Source: Welwitschia mirabilis (lineage: Eukaryota > Gnetophyta > Gnetopsida > Welwitschiales). From it: DNA of 55,759 bases. Where the stretch lies: contig JBOZIK010000001.1 in the NCBI GenBank assembly GCA_051453625.1, positions 115,639,131-115,694,889 on the forward strand, read 5' to 3'. A program made the position numbers and the translations under genes. Shown here one piece after another: positions 12,291 to 23,415 of this stretch; positions within the stretch are counted from its first letter, which is position 1, and every line of letters starts with the position of its first letter. Under the pieces are notes generated by a model that was not told where the DNA came from, did no database searches, and was given only the letters and a program-made list of their open reading frames with translations.

Positions 12291-12720
12291 CACTATAAGA
12301 TATAGAGTCTTTTAAGGTATTTCTAAAATTCTTAAAAGGCCTTAAAAAATGCCGTAAAAGCTTTTAAGATATTTCTTTAAAAAATGCCTTAAAAAGCCTT
12401 AGCTTAAAAGCTCAAGGCATTTTAATAAAAATGCCTTAAAAGTATTTTAAATCATTTTTTTAGAGAAATGATTTAAAGGGCTTTTGAGGTGTTTTAAAAG
12501 AAAAATGCCTCCAAAACCCTTTTCGAGGGATTTATCCAATATAACTATTGAGGCACTTTATCAGAAAAACACGTCCAGAGGTCTTTTAATGTGTTTACAG
12601 ATAAAACACCTCAAAAGATCTATTGAGGCATTTTATAAGAAAGATGCCTCAGCATTTCATCAGATAAATAGCTCAAAATGTATAACTCAATAGGAGGAAA
12701 TCCTTGGTGAATTTTAGAGG
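12291..12720 (+). repeat. CACTA left terminal repeat and subterminal array
   Basis: Terminal repeat 12291-12316, then repeated AAAATGCC(T/G)TAAAAG, its inverse, and AATGCCTC(C/A) variants through about 12690. A 69-codon open frame at 12484-12693 arises from this repeat array and is not taken as a gene. Confidence 0.8.
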
Positions 12721-12751
12721 GCCTCAATGAACACCGTAAGAGGAGGACCTT

Positions 12752-12940
12752 CTATGAGCCCCTTATTTTTCTTTTTGCAAGGAGGATGCACTCTTCATGA
12801 ATTTCTTCTCTCATAGAAGGATCAATGAGCATGATGGTATTAGGATTATATCTTCCATTGAAGGAAGCTCTCAATATCTCCTAGTCAAAGCCATGAATAA
12901 CACTAAATATACCTCTTTTAATTTGATATTGAATAGCAAC
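12752..12940 (-). pseudogene. Captured exon-like fragment, unrecognised
   Basis: The frame is 63 codons including the terminal stop, opened by an acceptor-like TTTTAG at 12946-12941 and closed by TAG at 12752-12754. It reads VAIQYQIKRGIFSVIHGFD, one internal TAG, then a segment with NGRYNPNTIMLIDPSMREE and ending LLAKRKIRGS. Its composition is that of an ordinary folded protein, unlike the surrounding AT-rich sequence. I do not recognise the family. Lying just inside the CACTA subterminal array, it could be a second host-gene capture or the last exon of one. The internal stop argues against function. Confidence 0.4.
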
Positions 12941-15576
12941 CTAAAATTCTAAAATTATGTGAGTGCATTTTTAAGTTAAATCAATGTTTAAGGATCAAAG
13001 TACATTTCTAAAGATAATAGATCCAAATATTAATGGAAATTATCCAATTATGGATCTCTATTAGACAATGTTGGTGTTAGTAATGTACCTCTAAGAAGAG
13101 GCTTTTACAAGGCCTTTCACAGAGTGTGTTGTGTCTACACTCACTTAGCCTTCCATTCTCTTACATTGACACTAAGTGTTATTATATTTTATGGTGCCAC
13201 TTTGTGATTCCACCATAGTTGGTTGATGTCTATTTAATGTAATGTTTGTAAATGTAACACATTCTATGGAATACTAGGTATCCTAAGAATCTCGTGAATG
13301 ATTAGGAGATTACTCTTAATGCTAGTACACATTAATACATTTAATTTAAGATGGAAAACATCTTCTGTGTATTATGTCATTTTATGTATCATATCAAGAC
13401 ATTCCAAAAGATCATGCATGGGTACAATATCTAGTCAAAATTGCTAGAATAACAAAGAAAAGTTAGGGAGAGTGGAGTGAAGATGGTAGTCACAACATTA
13501 GAAAGCATGAAAATTAAAAAAATAAGAGATATCAAGTGTATCACAATGGAAATCAGATCAAAAAAATAGAAACATGCTTTATAGTAAGAAAAAACATATG
13601 TTTAAAAAGTATGAATTAAGGGTGTATTTTGAAGAATATTTCATACTTATAATACATAAGTAATATATAAACTTATGTTAATATTGCCTAATAACAAATA
13701 ATGTAGTGTAATGTGTACATTACATATATCTAATTCATATTAGTACAAATATTTAAAATAATAAATAATAATTCCAAAAACTTAAGTAACTAAGTAAACC
13801 TAAGATATGGATGGAAATGACCTATAAGTCAAAATGTACCTAAGGGATCTTAAAGAGATATAAAGTTATTTGAAATGAAGATGATAATCGCAAACTGGGT
13901 TCTAAAAGTTAGATACAGTAAAAGAACATTGTATTACTAGTTAATAAATCTCTTCAAGGTAAGTCTTGAGGAGGTACATAAGTCCTATGAGATAGATCTT
14001 GTATGAGGATAAATTTTCATCAATATTATAAAATATTATATTATATAAAACATGATACCCATTCACTCAATAATCATAGGTAAAACATATAAGAATACCT
14101 ATAAGGTATAAAAGTTTGAAACCTAGGAATTTTCACAAGCCTCACCTAACTTGTCATAATCATGAAATTACTATCAACAAAACATAAAGTTCACAATTCC
14201 AATAGAGGGTCCATGTTCTCTTCCATGTAAAAGAATACTTTTTCAATAAATTTAACACTTGGAAAGATAAATGCCATAAGATCTATCCTTGTGACTAAAA
14301 TTTTCCAATGAATTTAACACATGAAACATATGTAACAAAAAATTATATCAATTTCATCCAAAGAAAGTAATTATACATGTTCAACTAAACATCTAAATTT
14401 AGACTTTGCAATGTATAAATGATATGCATTCTATGACTGATACAATTTAACATCTAACATTTTAAAGCGATATGACAGAGGATTAAGAGAAGCTTTCATA
14501 TATAATGATTAATAACACTTATACATGAAATTAAAAGAGATTTAGTTAAAGATACCTTTTATATTCTAGGGAAATGTTTAATGATTAAATGGGTCTTACC
14601 TTTCATACTATAGGATTCCATCACTAATAGTCCTAGCAACCTTGTTCTGGATCTTTCTAACATGTACCTAGGCTCACAATGTAATAATTTATTGGTTACT
14701 ACATCATTAACATAATCAAATCAATGTATAAGAATCAAACTGAATTCCTAACCTTAATAACGTCTAATGGACTAGCTTCACTATCTCAATTTCTATAGAT
14801 CATGATTCCATTGTTACATTTATTAATAAAATGTACACTACCACTGAGATCATACAGGGAAGGTGTACTACTAGCCTAGTTTTGTAAGTAATTATAATAC
14901 ATATTGTAAGTGGATTTTCATGTATCAAAATAACCCAAACAATTTTAAAACCAATGCATTTTTTTGATACAAGAATGCTCTGCCTACCTATCTTAGATGA
15001 GTAATAAATCAGACATGACAACTATAATGCTAGGCAAAATGTTTCATTTTTTATAAGATCTAAGTTACGTACTTAGTTTCCATTCTATAAGAATAAAACA
15101 ATGAAAGTTATTTCTTAATGAATATAGTATCCTAATTACAATGTTTAAAAAGCCTCAAAATTAAAAGAATTTTAAACATAATAATCCACAATGCTTTAAA
15201 TGGAAATCTAATGCATTACTTGAAATTATAATTAGAAAAAAAAGAAGGACTATCAAAAGCAGAGCCCTTTCTTTGTTGTTGTAAGAATCCATAAAAGATA
15301 CATAATAAACCCACAGAGAGAATCAAAAAAAGCATAATAAAATCAATCAGATGTGATTCCTGATATTTAATGATTATATGATGCTTATTTGAGCATTGTA
15401 AAAATAATGTACAAAAAAGGAAATTCTCTTAATTCCAGGCACATATAGGAGAACAAAGTGATAGTCGAAAGCCCAAGATCACTACAGAACGGTTTTGAAT
15501 CTAGGAGGATAGGAGTAGGTATCGTTGTAAGATTTATTAAATAACTGATATTTAAATTAAAGGATAAAATAAATTG
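12941..15576. other. No recognisable gene inside CACTA
   Basis: AT-rich sequence with only chance short open frames, for example 14800-15021 on the minus strand. It could be captured intron or 3' flank of the RBP45/47 gene, or transposon filler. I see no transposase motifs. Confidence 0.4.
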
Positions 15577-15663
15577 CTAAGAAGGTAAAATACATATGTA
15601 TATTAATGGATATCCATATCTAGCATCATAACCCTGTTCATATGTATAGTAAGCACCATTCCA
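15577..15663 (-). pseudogene. RBP45/47 fragment, C-terminal Y/G-rich exon
   Basis: After an acceptor-like ATTAG at 15668-15664, the minus strand reads WNGAYYTYEQGYDARYGYP, then drifts to a TAG at 15577-15579. Plant RBP45/RBP47 proteins end in a low-complexity tail with a WNGAYYGYGQGYDAYGY-like motif directly after RRM3 (family knowledge). It is separated from the RRM3 end exon (15797-15892) by 133 bp with GT..AG ends. The reading phase fits only if one base was lost in the preceding exon. Confidence 0.75.
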
Positions 15664-15796
15664 CTAATTTAGGTATAACTATTATCATCATACCAAGCCA
15701 GAGTGCTAATTGATAATCAAATACGTTATTAGATACCTTGTTTTAAAAATGACAAAATTCATCAAATATTAGATCACATGAATAAAATATATTTAC

Positions 15797-15892
15797 CTAT
15801 TTTTAGTAGAACTTTGACCCCATAAAAGTCGGATGGTTTGTTTCCCAAGAACTGTAGCATGAAATGACTTCAAGGCTTCCTTAGCACATGCC
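15797..15892 (-). pseudogene. RBP45/47 fragment, end of RRM3
   Basis: Bounded by TTCTAG| (15898-15893) and |GTAAAT (15796-15791). It reads ACAKEALKSFHATVLGKQTI then RLLWGQS, the last helix and strand of RRM3 in RBP45/RBP47 proteins. The family has a C/S-A-EEAL....GT.IG.Q..RLSWGR pattern here. The exon is 96 nt with the 3' end AAATAG. A 97-nt exon ending in CAG would keep phase, so a 1-base deletion and a CAG-to-TAG change are inferred. It follows exon part 16036-16093 across a 143-bp intron, with codon AA|G split between them. Confidence 0.85.
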
Positions 15893-16035
15893 CTAGAACC
15901 AGTTCAAGTTAAGAGGTAAGAACAAAAACATATGTCATAAAAAACAAGTAATCAAATTTTCACTTTCATCAATATTCCATAGAATAATAAATAAAATACA
16001 CAAGAACTTAGTTCCTAAAATATAATTATGACTAC

Positions 16036-16093
16036 TTATTACTAAATTAAATAAAACCACATATCTTACCAACTGGAATTTTAACATGTAATT
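16036..16093 (-). pseudogene. RBP45/47 fragment, RRM3 exon, 3' half
   Basis: Directly left of LTR B the minus strand reads HVKIPVGKICGFI, a stop, then FSNK and a donor GTAGTC (16035-16030). RRM3 of RBP45/47 has VKIPxGKGCGFVQF here, the RNP1 region. The upstream half of the same exon lies at 42230-42339, 26 kb away, on the other side of the LTR element. TAATT (16089-16093) is the target duplication partner of TAATA (42230-42234). Confidence 0.85.
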
Positions 16094-17164
16094 TGTTATA
16101 GTGTATGTTTGTGCAAGTGCTTAAGTTCAAAAGGATTATGTCATTCATAAAATAAATAGATATCTTACACAATACAACACACTAATATGAGTGGGAGTAG
16201 ATCCGAAATTTCATATTCATGTTGAAGACTATGAGACAAGATTCGGATTGCTTTACAAAAGAATAATGGAAACCGAAAATAAAGGAAAAATGCAAAGAAA
16301 TAAATTACAATGCAAAATACAAGATACAACTAATCTATATGAAATGAAAAATGATTCTAATACTACTTACTTTTTAGCTTTAACAAAGGCTTTCCTTGAT
16401 AATCTATATTACCAAAGAAATTGTCACCAGATTAAGGGCAACATAAACTACAAAAGTCATCAGAGAATCTACAATGCAAATATAAAAACAAAACAAGATT
16501 TATATTAAGAAAAGTAAAAGCATCTTAGTCACAAAATAGCTAGTTCTCAATGGAGGATACATAACCCTCCACCAAGTGCACGTCTTTCTGCAATGCTTAA
16601 GATAGATCTCCTGCCCTTCAATCTTTTGTCATAAGAATTTCCGGTGTAATGAAGATGAGTAGGAGAGTCAACAGAGGACTTATTTATAGGAAAATATAGC
16701 AGAAAAAGATAAATATAAGGCGAGGTAAGGCATGCTCATTTATAACTCAGAAACAGATAAAACGATCAAGGGTCATTATCAGAGTTAGTTACATGTCAGT
16801 GTTATCCAGACTATCATACTGACAACAATGGGACAACAACTCATTACAATAGATGATTCAAAATGATGACTCAGCAGTCCACATTAATAGTCATTGTCCT
16901 ATCTGTCATAAGGATGATACAAGGGACAACGGTCTTCTTTGATCATTTTCTTGAAGAGCACTTAGCATTTTTGTTAATAATCCTTCTTCAAAACTCTATG
17001 CATCGGAAAGTCCTTTAATACATCAAATTTGAATAAGAATTGCACATTTCTGAGATTTCCTTCAGTATCTCCAAAATCCTTGGAATTGCACCTAAACCTG
17101 TATAAAAGTCCTGCAAAACAACTCATAAAACCCTATCAAATAACCACAAATTGATAACGCAATA
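16094..17164 (-). repeat. LTR B (3' LTR)
   Basis: From TGTTATAGTG to AACGCAATA. From 16520 onward it is close to LTR D: shared GACTTATTTATAGGAAAATA, TTTCTTGA(A/G)GAG, GCACCTAAACCTGTAT and ACAACTCATAAAACCC. I judge roughly four bases in five identical in these stretches. The open frame at 16191-16508 is LTR sequence, not a gene. Confidence 0.8.
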
Positions 17165-17990
17165 GTAATAATTTTAGATATAGATAGCAAATTTACTTTT
17201 AGATTTTTAACATATTTTTATAAGGATATGGATACCAAATTGAACTTAAGTATATCATTTCATCCTCATATAGATGGAGAAACTAGAAGGACAAATTACC
17301 TACTAGAATACTTATTAGGATTAGTCAGTTTAAAATTTGGAGTTTCATGGATATATTATTTTCCATTACTAGAATTTACCAATTATAATAACCATCAAAA
17401 TTCAATTAGATATGTACTTTTTAAAGGCTTATATAAAAGAGCATGTAGAACATTAATGTCGTAACTTGATGTAGTAAATAAGAAACTATTAAGGGTTACA
17501 TTCACTCAGCCGTTAGAGAAGAAGATCAAACAGATCAATGGAGAAGGCAAGTAGAATTTGAAGAAGGAGATCATCTATTTCTCAAGTGTTCCTCATTCAA
17601 AGGAGTTTTTAGATTTGATAGAAAGGTAAACTAGCCTTAAGATTTATAGGACCATATTAGATCACTAGAAGAATTGGACTATAGCTTATGAATTAGCTCT
17701 ACACCACACCTACTTATGTTGCATAATGTATTATATGTATTTTCTTCTATGAAAATGTGTTTATGATGGAACAAAGATTATTCCAAGTCAATATATAACC
17801 CTTCTTTTAGAGTATACTATAGAAGCTCAACCAACAAAACAATTAGATCAAAAGCAAATGGTACTTTAATAAAAAACCATTAAGTTATGGAAGGTTCAGT
17901 AAGACGATGAGGTGACATGAAAGTCAGAGAGTGACATCTTGTAATGAAAACCTGAGCTATTGGTATGTTTTTAAGAGAAAACCTCTTAAG
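17165..17990 (+). pseudogene. Chromovirus-type Ty3/gypsy pol 3' end (integrase core to chromodomain-like tail)
   Basis: The translation begins exactly at the LTR B edge with VIILDIDSKFTFRF, the strand around the second catalytic Asp (SDRD in the family). It continues into an open 78-codon frame (17228-17464) reading MDTKLNLSISFHPHIDGETR and ACRTLMS, the HPQTDGQTERTN region. The catalytic Glu position is Arg here. Further on, VEFEEGDHLFLKCS (from about 17552) matches the GPY/F-module start, and a decayed tail near 17860-17960 resembles the IPLVKVLW..EEATWE end of Del/Tekay-type elements (family knowledge). Stops and frame changes follow 17464. Upstream pol is absent. Confidence 0.75.
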
Positions 17991-20900
17991 AGAGAGAGAA
18001 ATGTCACATCTAACTTTTTTCCTAAGGCTAGAAAACATTTCAAGTTAATTAGATAAATAAGTATTGCAAAGAAAAATAAATAGTAAGTTTAGTTATCAAT
18101 TGTTTAAAAATAATAATAATAATAATATAAAATTAATTATTAAAATTATGTGCATGTTTGCTTATTTTAAGAAAATTATTAAAAATGTTAAGTTATAATC
18201 ACTAAATTTAAGTTAATTATTTAAAATATCGAGTTAATGATGAAATTTATTATTACTTATGTATATATCTTTTATATTATTATCGTTTAAATTTGGATAA
18301 CTTGATTTGTTTTAAAAGTTAATTCAAGTATGCCAAAGATTTCTTTTAATTTCATCTTATTCATGAAGTCGTAACTTGTAAGTTTTTTAAAAAATTTACT
18401 TATATTATTTATTTAATTTAATTAAACCTAATTAGAAATTTTTTTATTTTATTATTTATACTTAGTACCTAAGATTGAAAAGGATTAGTTAAGGCAATTT
18501 AAAGTACTTGTAGGAACTTAACTTTACTATTAGTTTGTAGTTATGAATAAATGAGTCCTTTGACCATTAGAGGCATAGATAAGTACCTTGTGATTGTGAA
18601 TGTATTAGAGTCTTTAGAAAATACTTAGCACCCTTGAATATTTCTAAAAATATCCTTATAAGATAATAGGACTCCCATATAAATATTTAACCTATATAAT
18701 ACATCTCTTATTTAAACCTAAAACATTTGGATTATATTAGTCTTGTCTATTATGCTTAGCCATTATGATATACCAATTAGCCAATTTTATGTTAGAGAAT
18801 TATCAAGATATATGCTTATTGTTCTTCATAGAAATGTTTTATTAAGATAGTCATACATGTGTTTCACTTAAATTATAATGTTTATCATTCAACTCTTAGG
18901 CTATAGTCTTGTTATTTCTGGAAGGATTCTTAATAGGCTTGATTATATTTGATCATAATTCTAGCAGTATCATAAAGCTAGAGACATCATTTTTCCTACA
19001 TTTAAATCCACTAATATTATTTGACTAAGGGTGATGTTTGACACTGAATTAGAGGTCTTCATTAGATCTACAAAAAACTAAACATTAGATGTTGATATAA
19101 AAATATTAATAACAAATATTAAATTTTGGTAGAATTATTGCATTATGTCTACATATGATCAGACTAATTAAGCATGAAATGTATAGACTACATCAAATGT
19201 GATTATGAATTATTTGAAATGAGGATTGATTCAACACTAATTTCATCTTTTAACTTATTTTCATTTACTTGAATTTTCTTGTCACATGTTTGGTAAATTA
19301 TCTTTAGGATGTAATAGATATGTAATCATTATCACATATTTATTATAATTAGTTTAAATCCTTAACCAGGGATTTTTCCTTATGATAATGTAAGAACATA
19401 GTAATTGAAGCATGTCTTATTGCTTATTAATAGGTGATATTTTCATCTTCTCACATGGTAATTAATTAGGCAATAGATTTTTGGCAACTCTTTATTTGAG
19501 TCCACTATGCATTATCAACTTTGAACTAAGGTCCATTATATTTTATGATATCTTGATAAATCTCTATTACATATGATTCACATAATGGTATATCTACACA
19601 TATTAAATCTGAGATCTATCTTATCATCAAGTATGTCACTAGGCTACAACTATGCTATGAGCTTTATTCATGGGTGATAATAGTTTTGAGCTAAAGCTTC
19701 TTATTTATTTTATTACTAATGTATAATTCTTATCACTAAAATTATTGCTAGGATATAGATGACTATAAGGCTCACATCTTTAATCATAGATTTATCTTAT
19801 TGTGGGGCTATAGGTAGGTCATAAGCTTTATCACTAGGTTGTAAACCTTATTCTTGGAGTTATCACTAAGCTAGAAATTGTCTATAACATAAACATTCAA
19901 TATTTTCATTAATAACTAATAATTTTATTTATTTTTGAATGGTGATCATGATTATTTCATTACCAAATAATCTTTCTAATCATTTTAAACATGATAAACA
20001 TGATTATATCCATTTCAAAAATTTCAAATTTATAAATTCCATCATAAGTATTTGACAATTAATGCATTTTATCAAATAGTGCATTAAACTTTGGCAAATA
20101 ATATTTTCATGCATATGATTAATGATCTAACCTATTTAATTCAATTACGCATTAAATAGTAATCAAAAAGTTGGTAAAACTCCATGGTAAGGTGCTAAAT
20201 TATGTACTCATTAGTAGTGTTGATATTGCTATGGGAACTTTGATGATGACACCAACAAAATTCACAATAATGTTGATATGATTAGAAATATGTAATGCAT
20301 GATGAAATAGCAGTGGCTAAAAATATAGGGATTATATGCTAAGAATGGTAGTTATATGGACAATAAACTTTAAAAAATGGTAATTATAGTCTATCTTTAA
20401 ATATAGGGAGCAATAGAAAATGAAGCTTGACAAGGTCAAGTATAATGTAGCATGGTCAAACTAGTGCATGAAAAATAATAAATATGGTAAGAATGGGGAT
20501 AGGTTTTAGTCATAATTAATTAATTTTCAATGAATCTAGGCCATTGAGTGAGAATTGGAAATGAATGATTGAGATTGAAAGCAAAATGATAAAGGGTAAA
20601 ATTAGAACAATGCTTTCTGAAGTGTTTTTTTAAGATGAAAAAGTGATGGAAATGAGGTGAGAATTATGTCTTATGAAACATTCTCCTTCACTAGTATAAA
20701 CCAATAATTACACATAACTCAAAATTAATTAGTCACATAAGTAACAAGCATATCAAGATTTATAAATTTAATTTAAATCATTGAAATACATCACTTATGA
20801 TACTATCAATTAGGTAATACTTCTAATTTATTACATAATGATATATCCTACTTAAAATATACCATGGAAAAGAGTGTAATCAATTAATTAAATAAATAAG

Positions 20901-22649
20901 CAAAAAATAAATTTATGTCATGGAATTTTATTTTGGATAAAACTAAAAACACACATATGGTAAGATTTAATCTACTTTCTAATATAGATGCACTATAATG
21001 TATTTCCATGATGCAGTTTCTTCATGCTTGTAAATCCATCACAAGGATGAGGAAAATGTTATATCGAAGGAATAAGTCTTTATAAATGTATATCCAACCT
21101 TCTTAAGCATATATAAGTTAGGTATGTCAACTTACTTATTATTGGAATAGGTTAATTGTGTATTTATCCATATATTAGGCCGAGGTTAACTTATGTCATG
21201 CATATTTTTTGGTAAATAAGGTGTTCATATATGGGTTATATTTACTAATGAAGATACGATTTCATGCATGCACTAGAATATACCATCTAGATTTTTTATA
21301 GAAGTGATGCTCACATAAGGTCTAATTTTTTAAAACTAATACAGCTAGTATATTCTTACATTAATTTTCCAATTTTCACAAGGAAGGCCTAGTAAAGACA
21401 TGTACCATTTCCATAATAAATTAGAGTAGAGGTCTTTATCTTATAAAGTATTTGTCTTTTACAACATAGGTTTTCTACATAATACATCATCACCATGGTG
21501 TAAATGTATCAAGAAGGTCTTTATTATATAGAGTGCTTATCTTCTCTATATGATATATAACCTTTACACACATATACATACATGCACACATGCGTGTGAT
21601 CACCCACATGAATATTTTAAATACTAAATTATTTGCATGCTTATGTTTCTATATAGTAATACATCATCTCTTATAAAAAGTGACACTTACATAGGTTTTG
21701 ATGTTTTTAAACTAGTAAAACTAGTGAACTATTATGTTGATTACTCAATTTTAATGAGTAATTTCTAATAGATGTACATTTTATCTCTAATAAATCATGA
21801 CAATAGGAAGGCCTACATATAATGCATACCTTCCCCATAAAAGTGGAGGTATTTTAATACAGAATGTGTACCTACCTCACAAAAGTAAAGAACTTTGATT
21901 TATAGTGTACATGATATAGAGGTAAAGGCCTTCAACTATAGTGTCTTCCCTCTATGAATATGCCTAACAAAGGATTTTTTCCCTCACTCCTATTATTAGG
22001 TTTTAAGAAAAATGTCCCTTATCTGATCTCCTTTAGTTTTTAATTTTATAATATACAAAGTAATTTTTTATTAATTATTCTTCCTTTGAATGTCTTCATA
22101 TGCATTCATGTATCTTCCACATGATACAAATGCATAATAAGAGGGCTTACATTTATATCTCTTCTTATAATATGAATACATATCATGGAGGTTTTTTAGG
22201 TATGTATCCTCTCGATGGAAACATATTTTAACTTATTTTTTTTATTTTCCTTTTTTTTTCTTTTTGATACTATGCAGAGGTCTCCAATCATATCTTTAGA
22301 ATATAGCATATTACTCTTATAAATAAGAATGTACTATATACATCTGAGATTATGATCATATCAAAGTTTATAGAAATGTGAGGTATGGTAATGCACACAC
22401 CAAAAAAGTTAAAATATTTTATTCGGAATTCCTTTATAAAATCAATTATCAATCAAATAAGCCATTGAAGGTTCCTAAAGAATAAAGTCTTAGAAGGTTA
22501 ACTAAATAAAACTTGTACTTATCATAATTTAAAATTTTGTTCAAGAACAAATTTTAGAACTTAACATTATAAGAAGCTAATCTCTTAAGTGACACCCATG
22601 TAACCTACAACTTTACATCTAGAGTGTTGCATTCCATAATTATCTATTA
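17991..22649. other. No gene recognised; AT-rich, repeat-like
   Basis: No open frame above 60 codons stands out. Between about 21380 and 21960 a loosely repeated theme (AAGGCCTA..., GTCTTTAT.TTATA, CCATAA) suggests LTR-type sequence with internal repeats. Around 19600-19880 a second diffuse theme recurs (TCACTAGG(C/T)T.(C/G)AA). Either could be LTR remains of the chromovirus, which should lie downstream of its integrase. Not resolved. Confidence 0.3.
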
Positions 22650-23415
22650 ATGATAAATCATATTTCAAGTAAAATTTATAATATTATGCATGATTTCTAC
22701 AGGATAAAAAGTACCCTTAGAAGCTTGGATCTAGAAAGAATATCAACTAGATGAAGCTTGATTAAAGGAAGAAAATTTTCTACAATGCAAAAATAGTTCC
22801 AAATGGTCAATTAACTAGGACCAAAGGGTTAATCACTATAATATATCAAAAAAAAGAAGGAAAACATTCATCAAGGGATTTAATATCTAACAACAAGATT
22901 AATTGACTTTAGACATGAGGTCAACTATCCTTATTTGGCTATTGAAAGTAAGGAACTACAAGTGGCCATTAAAGATTAAATATAGCCATTTTTCTAGCTA
23001 TTGAAAGCTAAGATAATCATTCTAATTTATTCTAATATTTATCTATTATATAATCATAATTGATAATAGTCACAAACATTTATTCTAATATTTATCTAAG
23101 ATTAAACATTTTTAAATGTAATATAAACACTATTGAACTTCATAAGAAATTTTAGATCTCTAATCATTAGAATGTTGATAAATGAATACTCCATATATTT
23201 CTACTTGTTATATCATTTTTATTCATCATTCTCAATTGGAGAAAAGCATTATAGTAAGCTTAGTGGCTGATAATTATCATATTACTTGGTTGAGTACTAC
23301 CATAAAGTCTTATTGGGGTAATCCATGGATAGTACTTCATAATAAATGAAAATAGGATTGTTTTCTTATGTGTTTTTCATTGTGCTTTTATTCATTTCCT
23401 TTGTGAATTTACGTT
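22650..23415 (+). repeat. Copia-like LTR, left copy
   Basis: It runs parallel to 25915-26650. Shared blocks include AT(A/G)AT(T/C)TATAAT..TATGCAT, AAGGGTTAA and CAAGGGAT, GGCTATTGAAAG versus CTGTTGAAAGATAAGAT, ATTATATCATT(T/C)TT, GAGAAAAGCATT.A(A/T)TA and CATAAAGT. A plus-orientation relative at about 37340-38310 is followed by a copia primer site, which is why this is called copia-like. Confidence 0.45.

Noticed and set aside
12484-12693. 69-codon ORF near the left CACTA end
   Set aside because: It is made of subterminal repeat motifs.
16088-17169. LTR B as a solo LTR with GTAAT on both sides
   Set aside because: GTAAT does occur at 16088-16092 and 17165-17169. But the left flank is the RBP RRM3 exon and the right flank is chromovirus integrase, so the flanks are not one target. 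Pairing B with LTR D restores the exon frame and explains the left flank better. The match is probably chance in AT-rich DNA.
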